NCBI GenBank assembly: GCA_017994425.1
Contig: JAGOKS010000021.1
Location: 1 to 33,127 of the forward strand
From: Bacteroidales bacterium
GTDB lineage: Bacteria > Bacteroidota > Bacteroidia > Bacteroidales > WCHB1-69
Direction of reading: 5' to 3'
Length of the DNA: 33,127 bases
A program made the translations under genes and the position numbers. How positions within the stretch are numbered: position 1 is the first letter of the stretch; each line of letters begins with the position of its first letter. The notes under the pieces are model-generated. The model saw only the letters and a list, made by a program, of their open reading frames with translations, made no database searches and was not told the origin of the DNA. Positions 15,879 through 24,872 of this stretch are shown piece by piece.

Positions 15879-17247
15879 ATCTATCATTCTTTCCCGATTA
15901 CAAGGAAAACACATCCTTATTTTAGGATATGGCCGGGAAGGAAAATCAACATATAATTTTATCAAACAACATCTTCCAAAAGCAAAAGTTACCATCGCCG
16001 ATGCCAATCCCCATTTAGATATCACAGAAATTAAAAACTATAATGATGCGTATATTTTAGGTGAAAATTATTTGGATACTATCTCTGCTTATGACCTCAT
16101 TATTAAATCACCCGGTATTAGTTTAAAAAATCATCTCTCATTCATTCAAAGAGACATCATTAGCTCTCAAACCGATTTATTCTTACAAGCATATGCTAAT
16201 CAATGTATAGGCGTTAGTGGCACCAAAGGAAAAAGTACTACTTCCAGTTTGATTTATCACATTTTACAATCATTAAATATTCCTTCCCTCTTGGCAGGAA
16301 ATATAGGCATCCCTTTGTTTGACATTATTCCATTAATCCATAAAGAAGTAAAAATTGTGATGGAACTATCTTCCCATCAATTGGAATTTATCCAACAAGC
16401 ACCGTCAACAGCCATCCTTTTGAATATATTTCAAGAACATTTGGATCACTATCTTGGTTTTGAAGCGTATCAGCAAGCAAAATATGCGCTTGCCCGTTAT
16501 CAACAAAAGAATGATACATTCATTTACAATACCGATGATATACTGATTAAAAAATTATTGCAACATTCACCCCCTCAATCTAACCTCTTAGGTTTTTCCT
16601 TTGCCTCATCTACTTCTTCAGCTTGCTATATCCGAAATTATTCCTTTATGTATAAAAACAATGATAAAGAAGAGAAAATCATGGATATCGTTACAAACGA
16701 CTTTCCACTGAAAGGCAAGCACAACCTGGCAAATAGCTGCGCTGCACTACTTGCCGTTCTACCATTTATTCCCGCTGAAAAACGTAAGGAATTAAAAAAT
16801 GCCGTTTATTCTTTTCAGAGCCTAGCGCATCGTTTGGAATTTGTTGCTACAATAGATGATGTAAGCTATTACAATGACAGCATCTCAACGATTCCTCAAG
16901 CCACAATTGCTGCTCTGGAAGCCATCGATAATGTGAACACTTTAATTCTCGGAGGTATGGATAGAGGTATCGATTATATGCCCATGAAAAGTGTTTTTTG
17001 CGATTCACAAGTGGAAAATTTTATTTTTACCGGAAAAGCAGGAGAACGTATGATGCATTTGTGTCAAGCATTTTCTAACAAAAAGACTTTTTTCTCAAAT
17101 GATTATACGGAAATCATAGTCATTGCCAAACGTGTAACACGGAAACATCATGTATGTTTGTTATCCCCTGCTGCCTCCAGCTATGATGCATTTACAAACT
17201 TTGAACACAGAGGCAATGTTTACAAAGAATTAATAAAAAACACTTAA
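15871..17247 (+). CDS. MurD-like UDP-N-acetylmuramoyl-alanine--glutamate ligase, divergent
   Basis: A 458-residue Mur ligase with all three domains: an N-terminal Rossmann-like domain (ILGYGREGKST), a central ATP domain with P-loop GTKGKSTT (117-124), MELSSHQLEF and KGKHNLAN (281-288), and a C-terminal domain. It resembles MurD, but the C-terminal substrate pocket differs: where typical MurD has a DSKATN-like motif this has NDSISTIP (335-342), and GGMDRGIDY (361-369) carries Arg rather than the usual Lys. These changes recall the MurD2 type reported to add L-Glu, though I cannot align them here. It is far from a division/cell-wall gene cluster and overlaps the M20 gene by 8 bases. It may be a second MurD or an amino-acid ligase for another product. 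Confidence 0.8.
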   Translation: MSKSIILSRLQGKHILILGYGREGKSTYNFIKQHLPKAKVTIADANPHLDITEIKNYNDAYILGENYLDTISAYDLIIKSPGISLKNHLSFIQRDIISSQTDLFLQAYANQCIGVSGTKGKSTTSSLIYHILQSLNIPSLLAGNIGIPLFDIIPLIHKEVKIVMELSSHQLEFIQQAPSTAILLNIFQEHLDHYLGFEAYQQAKYALARYQQKNDTFIYNTDDILIKKLLQHSPPQSNLLGFSFASSTSSACYIRNYSFMYKNNDKEEKIMDIVTNDFPLKGKHNLANSCAALLAVLPFIPAEKRKELKNAVYSFQSLAHRLEFVATIDDVSYYNDSISTIPQATIAALEAIDNVNTLILGGMDRGIDYMPMKSVFCDSQVENFIFTGKAGERMMHLCQAFSNKKTFFSNDYTEIIVIAKRVTRKHHVCLLSPAASSYDAFTNFEHRGNVYKELIKNT

Positions 17248-17257
17248 GCATTACTGA

Positions 17258-18391
17258 ATGAAAGCATCTGCTATCAACACTTTATGTAATTTACAAGACC
17301 CATATTTTCACAGTACTGAACGTGACAAACTATTTGTCGATGCCATCAAAGAGAACTATGATATACAATATAAAAAACAAGCGTTTATACGCTATTTAGC
17401 ATCACAACGCGGTTTTAATATCAAAGAAGTAAACACCATTGACGACTTGGCTAAAATACCTCCCCTTTTTGTCGGTATTATGAAAATTCATTCTTTCTGC
17501 AATGTAGAAGAGAAAGACATCAAAATGGTATTGACAAGTTCGGGGACTAAAGGACAGAAAACCCAATCTTTTTTTGATGCAGACTCTTTAGAAAGACTCT
17601 CGAAACTTGCTCTTAACTGCTTCCATGCAGGAGGATGGACTTCGGATATCCCCGCTCATTTCTTTGTTATGGGATACGATATCACTGCTGCCACCGATTT
17701 GGGAACTTCGTGGAGCAACAACCAGTTATTGTCATTAGCCCCTAACAAGAGTGTACATTGGACTATTCTAAAAAACGAACAAGGCGAATTTGTTTTTGAT
17801 TATACCTTCTGGGCAAAGAAAATCATTGAATTAAGTGAAGACGCTCCCATACGACTTACAGGCTTTCCTGCTTTTATGTGCCAAATAGCCTATGAAATAC
17901 AACGCATTAAACCCAATTTCAAAGTAAAAGAAGGTAGTTTTATTACTGCAGGTGGTGGTTGGAAAAATCACAAAGGGAATGTACTCACCCATAAAGAATT
18001 TGGCGATCTTATGGAAAAGACCATGGGTATAACACCCACATGCATACGCGATATTTTCGGCATGGCAGAACATGGCATTCCTTATTGCTCGTGCAGTGCA
18101 GGTAATTATCACATCCCCATTTATTCCCGTTTACTTATCAGGGACCCTTTGTCCTTACAAACACTTGCCGATAATGAAGAAGGATTGATGAATTTAATAT
18201 CTCCTTATAACCTAACCCAACCTAATTTATCGGTACTAGCTACCGACTTGGCAGTCGTAAAAGATAATTGTCCCTGCGGTATTCAAGGTAAATACATTGC
18301 CTCTATCCGCAGAGGAGGCATATCCAAAAACAGAGGTTGTGCCATTGCAGCACAAGAAATATTAACTAAATCACAAGGAGGTAAAGGATGA
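17258..18391 (+). CDS. LuxE-like acyl-protein synthetase
   Basis: A 377-residue member of the LuxE family. In luminous bacteria LuxE adenylates a fatty acid and moves the acyl group to its own Cys near the C-terminus before passing it to the LuxC reductase. The AMP-forming loop LTSSGTKGQKT (92-102) is intact, as is the segment GFPAFMCQI, and a Gly-Cys pair sits at Cys361, 16 residues from the end, matching the place of the acylated Cys in LuxE. Length is normal. A further CPC (338-340) and CSC (277-279) could bind metal. It starts 10 bases after the MurD-like stop and overlaps the LuxC fusion by 4 bases. No luciferase genes are present, so the acyl group has another fate. Confidence 0.82.
   Translation: MKASAINTLCNLQDPYFHSTERDKLFVDAIKENYDIQYKKQAFIRYLASQRGFNIKEVNTIDDLAKIPPLFVGIMKIHSFCNVEEKDIKMVLTSSGTKGQKTQSFFDADSLERLSKLALNCFHAGGWTSDIPAHFFVMGYDITAATDLGTSWSNNQLLSLAPNKSVHWTILKNEQGEFVFDYTFWAKKIIELSEDAPIRLTGFPAFMCQIAYEIQRIKPNFKVKEGSFITAGGGWKNHKGNVLTHKEFGDLMEKTMGITPTCIRDIFGMAEHGIPYCSCSAGNYHIPIYSRLLIRDPLSLQTLADNEEGLMNLISPYNLTQPNLSVLATDLAVVKDNCPCGIQGKYIASIRRGGISKNRGCAIAAQEILTKSQGGKG
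18376..18381 (+). promoter_or_regulatory. Perfect Shine-Dalgarno sequence before the LuxC fusion gene
   Basis: AGGAGG lies 6 bases before the ATG at 18388, inside the last codons of the LuxE-like gene. Almost no other gene start in this window has such a sequence. With the ATGA overlap it suggests strong coupled re-initiation. Confidence 0.7.
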
Positions 18392-21006
18392 GTCGTACCC
18401 ATTATCTGTTCGGAAACAAAATCGAAAGCGAAGAACTTAACATAGCGGTAGCGTTGGAGTATTTTTCTCAAGAAAAGCTCAATGACTTATCCAAACGTTT
18501 TATGCAAATTCCTTTGGAAAACATATTAAATGTATTAGAAAAAACCGGTCTTTACATGTATGATAAAGAGAAGCCCTATTACAAACAATGTATGGAGTCA
18601 TTGCCTCACATGTTACATTACGCTCCTAAGATGGTAGAAAAAGGATTGTCGTTTATTCCTTCCCTTCTTAGTCGTAAGACCATGTTAGACCGATTATCCC
18701 ACTTAGGCAATCATCATGCCCTCGATTATCCGGTTTATAGTGGCAAAGGTCAGTTAAAAAGAGCCGTACCCACCGGTATTGTTTGCCACCTGGCTGCCGG
18801 CAACACTTTTCTGGGTGCCATTGACTCCCTTTTATATGGGGTGATAACAAAGAATATTAATATTGTAAAAATGTCAGCAAACGATTGTTTCTTCCCCATA
18901 GTATTCATGGAAGCTCTGCGAGAAGCAGATACTGACAATATTATATTCCCGTACATCACAATGACTTATTGGAAATCAAGCAACGAAAGCATCGCAGAGT
19001 TGGTTAAAAATACTGCCGATATCATTTTATTGTTTGGAGGAGAAGAAGCTGTTAAATCGGTAAAGAAAGAAATAGCCCCAAAATGCGAAGTGATAGCCTT
19101 TGGTCCTAAAACCAGTTTCGGAATTGTAAGTGCGGAACTTAGCCAAGATGAGCTTTCATTAGCAGCCAAGGGCTTTGCTACCGACATTGTTTTTTGGGAA
19201 CAACGTGCCTGTACCGCTTGCCAGAACATTTTTATCGAAAAATCGGAAAACACCGATTACTTTTTACAAGCTCTCTTTTCAGCCTTGGAAGAAACCGGAA
19301 TTACTTTTCCTCAAGAAACTGTCAACACAGATGCTGCCGTGGAAATCCGTAAGCAAAGAGAAATCGCTCTATGGGAACAATTTACCGGCAACGGACAAGT
19401 CATGGAAGGCACAACATCAAACCACAGTATCCTAGTAAAATACAGCAATTACATCAGTGATTCACCTTTAGAAAGAACCGTAATTGTAAATATTGTTAAT
19501 GCTTGGAAAGACATATTAAACGCTTCCGTGCCGGCATTAAAATATTATATGTCTACCGTTTCCATTGCTTCCAAACACAAACAAGAAATCATGAATACCT
19601 TGATACCTTTTGGCGTGATGCGATTTTGCTCTCCCGGATTGATGTCTTCATCAGCGAGCGCTTCTTACTCTCACGATGGCAAATACATTGTAGAATCACT
19701 TATCCGTTTTATAAACTTTGAAGATTTCAACGATGCACATATCGGCCTTGACTTTATGTCTGAAAAAGAGAAAGAACCAATACTACTCAGTCGGATAAAT
19801 ACTGTTTTAAGTCAAGCCATACAAACCCCTTTTTATAAACAGAAATATACCGGCATTGATTTACCACTTAAGAATTTTCAAGAATTTCAACAACTTAATC
19901 CTTTAACAAAAGAAGAAATGGCAAGCATAAGTGCTCATCATTCCGATGCTGCTTTTACCGCTGCTGACAATCATTGCTATCTCTTTTCCGCAGGCGGAAG
20001 TACCGGTTTAAAAAAATATGTCTTGTATTCAGCCGATGAATTTTCAAAGTCCAAAGAACTCTTTGGCAAAGGATTCAGAGCTTTAGGAATTAAAAAACAG
20101 AATGTTGTTGCCAATCTTTTCCCATGTGGCGCCTTATATACAGCATTTTTGGCCATCAACAAAGGATTGGAAGAAACAGAATGTAAAATTATATCGTTAA
20201 CCGGAAATATTTCACACAAAGACACCTTGGAATATTTCACCATGTGTAAACCTGATACCATTTTTGGATTGCCTTCCCTATTGATACCCTTGGCTCAATA
20301 TGCGGAACAAAATAATTACCGTTTCCAACTTGAAAATATTATTTACGCTGCCGAGCACATGACTGCTGATGCAAAAAAATACTTACAAGCTGTTTTTCAT
20401 GCTAAAAAAATCTCTTCTTTCGGCTATGCTGCCGTTGAAACAGGTCCTATCGGATACCAATGTAACTGCTGTAAAGACAATGAATTTCACGTAGAAGAAG
20501 AATGGGCATACTTGGAATCGGATGAAAATAACGAAGCACTGGTAAGCTGTTTGCACAAAAGCCTTCAACCCATCATCAGATACAAAGTCGGCGATTGCAT
20601 TGAATTCATTCACGAAACCTGCAAGTGTGGCAGATTAAGCCCTAAGTTCCGTCTATTAGGACGAAGCGGAGAGAAAATAAGAATATCAGGGTATAGCGAA
20701 ATTTATTTTGAAGAAATTGAAAAAACAACACAATCTATCGTTAAAGACGGGTTTGTTATCCAATTACTACTGGACCCCTATGGATTGTATACCCAATTGC
20801 GTTTAAATGTAGAAACCGGCTCTTGGAAAGATACCCTATTGAAAGAAAAACTTTATCATGGATTTTTAAACAAAATACCTGTATTACAATTACCAAAAGA
20901 AAAAAATATGATTTCGCAATTTGAAGTCTTTCTTCTAGAACCCTACACACTTCCCAGAGTAGAACGCAGTGGTAAAGTAAGACGTATCATTGACAATCGC
21001 ATTTAA
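18388..21006 (+). CDS. LuxC-like acyl reductase fused to a PaaK/CapK-like adenylating domain
   Basis: An 872-residue two-domain protein. Residues 1 to about 450 match LuxC, the NADPH-dependent acyl reductase: nucleotide-binding segment CHLAAGNTFLGAIDSLLYG (133-151) with NIVKMS after it, and FWEQRACTACQNIF (269-282) with Cys275 as the likely acyl-accepting Cys. Residues from about 455 match the phenylacetate-CoA ligase/CapK branch of adenylate-forming enzymes: RINTVLSQAIQTPFYKQKY, AMP loop FSAGGSTGLKKY (533-544), YAAVETGPIGYQC, the cysteine pairs CNCC and CKCG, and RSGEKIRISGYSEI. One polypeptide may therefore activate a carboxylic acid and reduce an acyl group to aldehyde. It overlaps the LuxE gene by 4 bases and has a perfect Shine-Dalgarno sequence. 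The substrate is unknown. Confidence 0.82.
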   Translation: MSRTHYLFGNKIESEELNIAVALEYFSQEKLNDLSKRFMQIPLENILNVLEKTGLYMYDKEKPYYKQCMESLPHMLHYAPKMVEKGLSFIPSLLSRKTMLDRLSHLGNHHALDYPVYSGKGQLKRAVPTGIVCHLAAGNTFLGAIDSLLYGVITKNINIVKMSANDCFFPIVFMEALREADTDNIIFPYITMTYWKSSNESIAELVKNTADIILLFGGEEAVKSVKKEIAPKCEVIAFGPKTSFGIVSAELSQDELSLAAKGFATDIVFWEQRACTACQNIFIEKSENTDYFLQALFSALEETGITFPQETVNTDAAVEIRKQREIALWEQFTGNGQVMEGTTSNHSILVKYSNYISDSPLERTVIVNIVNAWKDILNASVPALKYYMSTVSIASKHKQEIMNTLIPFGVMRFCSPGLMSSSASASYSHDGKYIVESLIRFINFEDFNDAHIGLDFMSEKEKEPILLSRINTVLSQAIQTPFYKQKYTGIDLPLKNFQEFQQLNPLTKEEMASISAHHSDAAFTAADNHCYLFSAGGSTGLKKYVLYSADEFSKSKELFGKGFRALGIKKQNVVANLFPCGALYTAFLAINKGLEETECKIISLTGNISHKDTLEYFTMCKPDTIFGLPSLLIPLAQYAEQNNYRFQLENIIYAAEHMTADAKKYLQAVFHAKKISSFGYAAVETGPIGYQCNCCKDNEFHVEEEWAYLESDENNEALVSCLHKSLQPIIRYKVGDCIEFIHETCKCGRLSPKFRLLGRSGEKIRISGYSEIYFEEIEKTTQSIVKDGFVIQLLLDPYGLYTQLRLNVETGSWKDTLLKEKLYHGFLNKIPVLQLPKEKNMISQFEVFLLEPYTLPRVERSGKVRRIIDNRI

Positions 21007-21017
21007 AAAAAGCTATC

Positions 21018-22520
21018 ATGGAGAACAATTTCATAGATTCGCATACTTTGCAACTTATTATGCCCAATGAAATGAGCATGATTTACCCTATACAACAAAC
21101 AGCGAAAGCTTATGCCGAAATGCTTGGATTTGAAAAGAAAGAATGTTATCATATCGAATTACTATTAGAAGAAATTTTGAGTAATAGTATCATATATGAT
21201 TTTATGCCCGGGCAAAAAGAAAGCATTAACATTACACTAAATAAAACAACACTTGGATTATCTGTAACCATACATTCCAACAGCATCCCTTTGGATATTG
21301 AAAAAATCAAATCATTTTCAAACATCGAAAAAGAAAACATCATCAAACACAATGCTTCCGGTTTAGGCTCCTTGCTTATTAATAAATTAGCCGATAGTGT
21401 TAACTACATCAACAAAGGCAAAGAAGGACAGTTTATTTATTTTGAAAAAAATATTGTAGGAAAAGCATTTACTGAAACACAAAACCTAACAGACTTTGAT
21501 AGCAACATCATTCCAAAGACAGCATTTACTTTTTATGTCAGGCGATTGAAGCCGGAAGAGTCTTTATTTATTTCGCAACTTGCCTATTACGCTTACCGTG
21601 TAAGTTATATTTACGACAAAATATACTATCCTGAATACGTTAAGAAACTAAATGAAGAAGGGGAAATGCTTAGCATAGTAGCCGTCAATAGTGATAACGA
21701 AGAAATCATAGGTCATGTGGCAGCCATCAAACATGAAATTAGCGGATTACCGGAAATGGGAGTAGCTTTTGTCAATCCTCATTACAGAGGCGGTGGCTGT
21801 TTGCAGCAAACTTCGGAATTTCTCATCAATTTGCTTAAAAAAAATAAAACTATAGCTGCCATCGTGCATGCTGTAACAACCCATCCCTATAGTCAGAAAG
21901 CTGCTTATAAATTAAATTTTCGAGAAACAGCAATTTATATATCAAGGGCAACGCCCTTATTAATGAACGAAATCAAAGAAACGAAACTCATTCGTGAAAG
22001 CATGTTGCTGATGTTATTACTACTAAACAATGACAATAAAAAGCAAATATTTGTTCCTGATCACCATGCAAAAATCATCAAAGAGATATTTGCCAATATC
22101 GGACAAAAAATAGAAATCTTACCTGCGAAGCATGAATCATTTAACATAAATGACGAAGCTGTAGTTGAAGTATCAACCGATAGTTACGGCTGTGGCTTTA
22201 TCATCGTAAAAGAATACGGACTAAACATCATTTCTCTGGTTCATAAAACTTTAAAATCACTCTGCGTCAATCGTATTGAAAGCATTTACCTCTATTTACC
22301 CCTCGATAGTTCGGAAGTAAATATGTGTTGTACAGAACTTGAAAAAGCTGAGTTCTTTTTTGGAGGCATCGTATACCACGCCGATGGGCAATATTATCTG
22401 ATGCTCCAATATCTCAACAACCAACAATACGACTATGAAAGCTTGCATGTTTTTTCTGATTTCGCTAAAATGTTAGTAAATTATATCCATCGCCATGACC
22501 CCAATCAGGATATTTCATAA
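21018..22520 (+). CDS. HATPase (RsbW/SpoIIAB-like) fused to a GNAT acetyltransferase
   Basis: A 500-residue cytoplasmic fusion. Residues about 10-145 resemble the anti-sigma-factor histidine-kinase-like ATPase fold, with the N-box LLLEEILSN (48-56) and a G2-type ASGLGSLLINKL (113-124). The G1 box that should read like DNG is SNS (87-89), so ATP binding may be lost. Residues about 170-310 are a GNAT fold with GHVAAIKHE and the acetyl-CoA loop VNPHYRGGGCLQQ (252-264). The last 190 residues are another domain I do not recognise with certainty, containing LYLPLDSSEVN and FFFGGIVYHADGQYY. The gene starts 11 bases after the LuxC fusion and overlaps the next gene by 26 bases. It could bind the STAS protein and gate the acetyltransferase. 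Confidence 0.72.
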   Translation: MENNFIDSHTLQLIMPNEMSMIYPIQQTAKAYAEMLGFEKKECYHIELLLEEILSNSIIYDFMPGQKESINITLNKTTLGLSVTIHSNSIPLDIEKIKSFSNIEKENIIKHNASGLGSLLINKLADSVNYINKGKEGQFIYFEKNIVGKAFTETQNLTDFDSNIIPKTAFTFYVRRLKPEESLFISQLAYYAYRVSYIYDKIYYPEYVKKLNEEGEMLSIVAVNSDNEEIIGHVAAIKHEISGLPEMGVAFVNPHYRGGGCLQQTSEFLINLLKKNKTIAAIVHAVTTHPYSQKAAYKLNFRETAIYISRATPLLMNEIKETKLIRESMLLMLLLLNNDNKKQIFVPDHHAKIIKEIFANIGQKIEILPAKHESFNINDEAVVEVSTDSYGCGFIIVKEYGLNIISLVHKTLKSLCVNRIESIYLYLPLDSSEVNMCCTELEKAEFFFGGIVYHADGQYYLMLQYLNNQQYDYESLHVFSDFAKMLVNYIHRHDPNQDIS

Positions 22521-24867
22521 AAATAAAACTTTTGCTTATTATCTAAGTATATACGTACTTGGCATTGTAATCATTGTATTTACTTTTTTCCTAATTTACA
22601 ATTACAACATATCGCGTAAACTATTATTAAAGAACGTAGAAGAGAATGCACAACACCTCAGCACTTCGGCTGTGAATAAGATTGAAAGTTTTTTCAGTGG
22701 TATAGAAAAAACCACACAACAGGCCGCCTCATTGATAACTCAAATAGATTCCATCGATTATCAAACACATCGCATAGTAAAAGATGTGCTTTTCTCAAAT
22801 CCTGAAATTTACGGCAGTTGTTTTGCTTTCAAACCCTTAGTTTCTAACAGAGATACTATGTTGAATGCTCCGTATTACTATAAAATCAATAATAAATTAT
22901 CATTTAAAAACCTGGCAGACAAAAACTACGATTATATATTGTGGGATTGGTATCGCATTCCTGCCTCAGAGCATAGAAGTGTTTGGTCTGAACCCTACTA
23001 CGATGAGGGCGGTGGCAATGTATTGATGACAACCTATGCTGTTCCCACTTACCGAAAACAAGGAAGTTCTTCCGATTTTTTGGGCGTGCTTACTGCCGAC
23101 GTATCGCTTGATTGGCTAAATGAAATGCTAAACAACATCCATCTCATTGACAATGCGTATGTTTTTTTGATTTCAAATACAGGAAATATTCTTTCGCATC
23201 CCGATTCGACATTCATAATGAATAAAAACATATCGGAATATGTCAAAAAGGAAACCAATTCAAGTTTTCAAACAGTAGTACACCATATGATACTTGGGAA
23301 AAGTGGTTTCGAGAAAATAAGAAAGGATTTTTACAATAATGAAAGTTGGATTTTTTACACACCCCTCGCCAACAAGGCCTGGTCTCTTGGTTTTGTCTTT
23401 CCTGAAGACGAACTTTACGCCGACCTTCATCTCCTACAAAAAGATTTGCTGCTTATCCTTTTATCCGGAATTTTAGTGTTAACATTTTTTATTCTGTTTG
23501 TTTCCACAAAACTCACCAAGCCCATACGCCATTTAGCCGACCTAATGCATAAAGACAGCGAAGCATTTATACATATGCAAATCCCGGATTTTATTTCTAA
23601 TAAAGAAATTAATATGCTGACGAGCTCCTTTCGCAACTTGCAAAATGAACTTAATAAATACATTGCCCATTTAAAAGAAGTTACCATATCGAAAGAACGC
23701 ATTGAAAGTGAATTACAATTGGCAAGCAAAGTACAAATCAGCATGTTGCCTTGCGCTGAAGATGCTGACAGATACAAAAACAAAATCAACATACATGCTT
23801 ATATACACGCCTCGAAAGAAGTAGGTGGCGATTTGTACGATTATTTCTTTTTGGATGATTCCCATTTGTTTTTTGTCATCGGTGATGTTTCGGGCAAAGG
23901 GATGGGAGCTGCCATGTTCATGACCTCTACCCTCACCTTACTAAGAGCTCATGCAAAAATCGCCGGCAATAATCTGTGCCGCATCCTACAACTCACATCC
24001 GACTACTTGGCAGCCAATAATCCGGATAAATATTTTGTTACACTCTTCACAGGTATTTTTAATGTACAAACCCATGAATTAAACTATATCAACGCCGGGC
24101 ACACTTATCCGGTTATACTTAGCGAAAATACGGAAATAATTCTAATGAATCACACCCACATGCTTCCTTTAGGAATTATAAAACCCAAACAATTCATAGC
24201 GTCGCAATGCAAATTACATCCAAACGATACCTTGTTTTTATATACCGATGGCGTTACCGAAGCTATGAATACCAATAATGAATTATTTGGCACTACCTCT
24301 TTACTTGAGATATTAAAAAATTATTCACAACGCAACAAAGACAAACTTATTTCTTCTGTTTGTCAAGCATTGAAAAGCTTTACAACTGCTGCTCCTCAAC
24401 ACGATGATATCAGCATGTTATGTATACAAGTAAAGGAATGTTTAACGGATAAAGCCCTACACCTTTCATTCAAAAATCTACAAGACATATCCATTCTGAA
24501 TGAAATCAATTGCCAAACAGAACATTTTTTAAAAAATAAAGATGTTCCTACTAAAACAATGCATAGAGTTAAACTTGTTATAGAAGAACTTGTTACCAAT
24601 ACCTTTAAATATGGCTTTTTGGATATTGAAAACAAACAACTTGCTATTGACATGAACATTACAAACCAATACATTGAAATCGTTTATAGTGATAATGGAC
24701 AAGAGTTTGACATCTGCAGTTCGATGACAATATCGGTTCAATCCACTGCTAACATTATTACTATCGGGAAAAGAGGACTTTTATTAATAAATAAATTAAC
24801 GGAAGATTTTTGCTACAAACGAGGAAACAACCTAAATATAAGCAGTTTTAAAATACCTATACCTTAA
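22495..24867 (+). CDS. Membrane sensor phosphatase: Cache, HAMP, SpoIIE-type PP2C and C-terminal HATPase
   Basis: A 790-residue protein. A membrane helix (about 13-35), a periplasmic Cache-like sensor (36-317) with DWYRIPASEHRSVWSEPYYD, a second helix (318-337), HAMP (338-390), and a PP2C phosphatase (about 430-648) starting after LQLASKVQISMLP. Catalytic acids are present in VGGDLYDY (443-450), GDVSGKGMGAA (463-473), YTDGVTEA (583-590) and HDDIS (636-640). Residues 655-790 form an RsbW-like ATPase with N-box IEELVTN, G1 box DNG (733-735) and G2 GKRGLLLI (758-765), all intact. An external signal would thus change the phosphorylation of a partner, most simply the STAS protein encoded 5 bases downstream. 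Having phosphatase and putative kinase on one chain is notable. Confidence 0.88.
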   Translation: MTPIRIFHKNKTFAYYLSIYVLGIVIIVFTFFLIYNYNISRKLLLKNVEENAQHLSTSAVNKIESFFSGIEKTTQQAASLITQIDSIDYQTHRIVKDVLFSNPEIYGSCFAFKPLVSNRDTMLNAPYYYKINNKLSFKNLADKNYDYILWDWYRIPASEHRSVWSEPYYDEGGGNVLMTTYAVPTYRKQGSSSDFLGVLTADVSLDWLNEMLNNIHLIDNAYVFLISNTGNILSHPDSTFIMNKNISEYVKKETNSSFQTVVHHMILGKSGFEKIRKDFYNNESWIFYTPLANKAWSLGFVFPEDELYADLHLLQKDLLLILLSGILVLTFFILFVSTKLTKPIRHLADLMHKDSEAFIHMQIPDFISNKEINMLTSSFRNLQNELNKYIAHLKEVTISKERIESELQLASKVQISMLPCAEDADRYKNKINIHAYIHASKEVGGDLYDYFFLDDSHLFFVIGDVSGKGMGAAMFMTSTLTLLRAHAKIAGNNLCRILQLTSDYLAANNPDKYFVTLFTGIFNVQTHELNYINAGHTYPVILSENTEIILMNHTHMLPLGIIKPKQFIASQCKLHPNDTLFLYTDGVTEAMNTNNELFGTTSLLEILKNYSQRNKDKLISSVCQALKSFTTAAPQHDDISMLCIQVKECLTDKALHLSFKNLQDISILNEINCQTEHFLKNKDVPTKTMHRVKLVIEELVTNTFKYGFLDIENKQLAIDMNITNQYIEIVYSDNGQEFDICSSMTISVQSTANIITIGKRGLLLINKLTEDFCYKRGNNLNISSFKIPIP

Positions 24868-24872
24868 TAAAA

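Noticed and set aside
18966-19253. Antisense open frames within the LuxC fusion gene
   Set aside because: They have no start context or family similarity and lie opposite the nucleotide-binding and active-site region of a well-supported gene.
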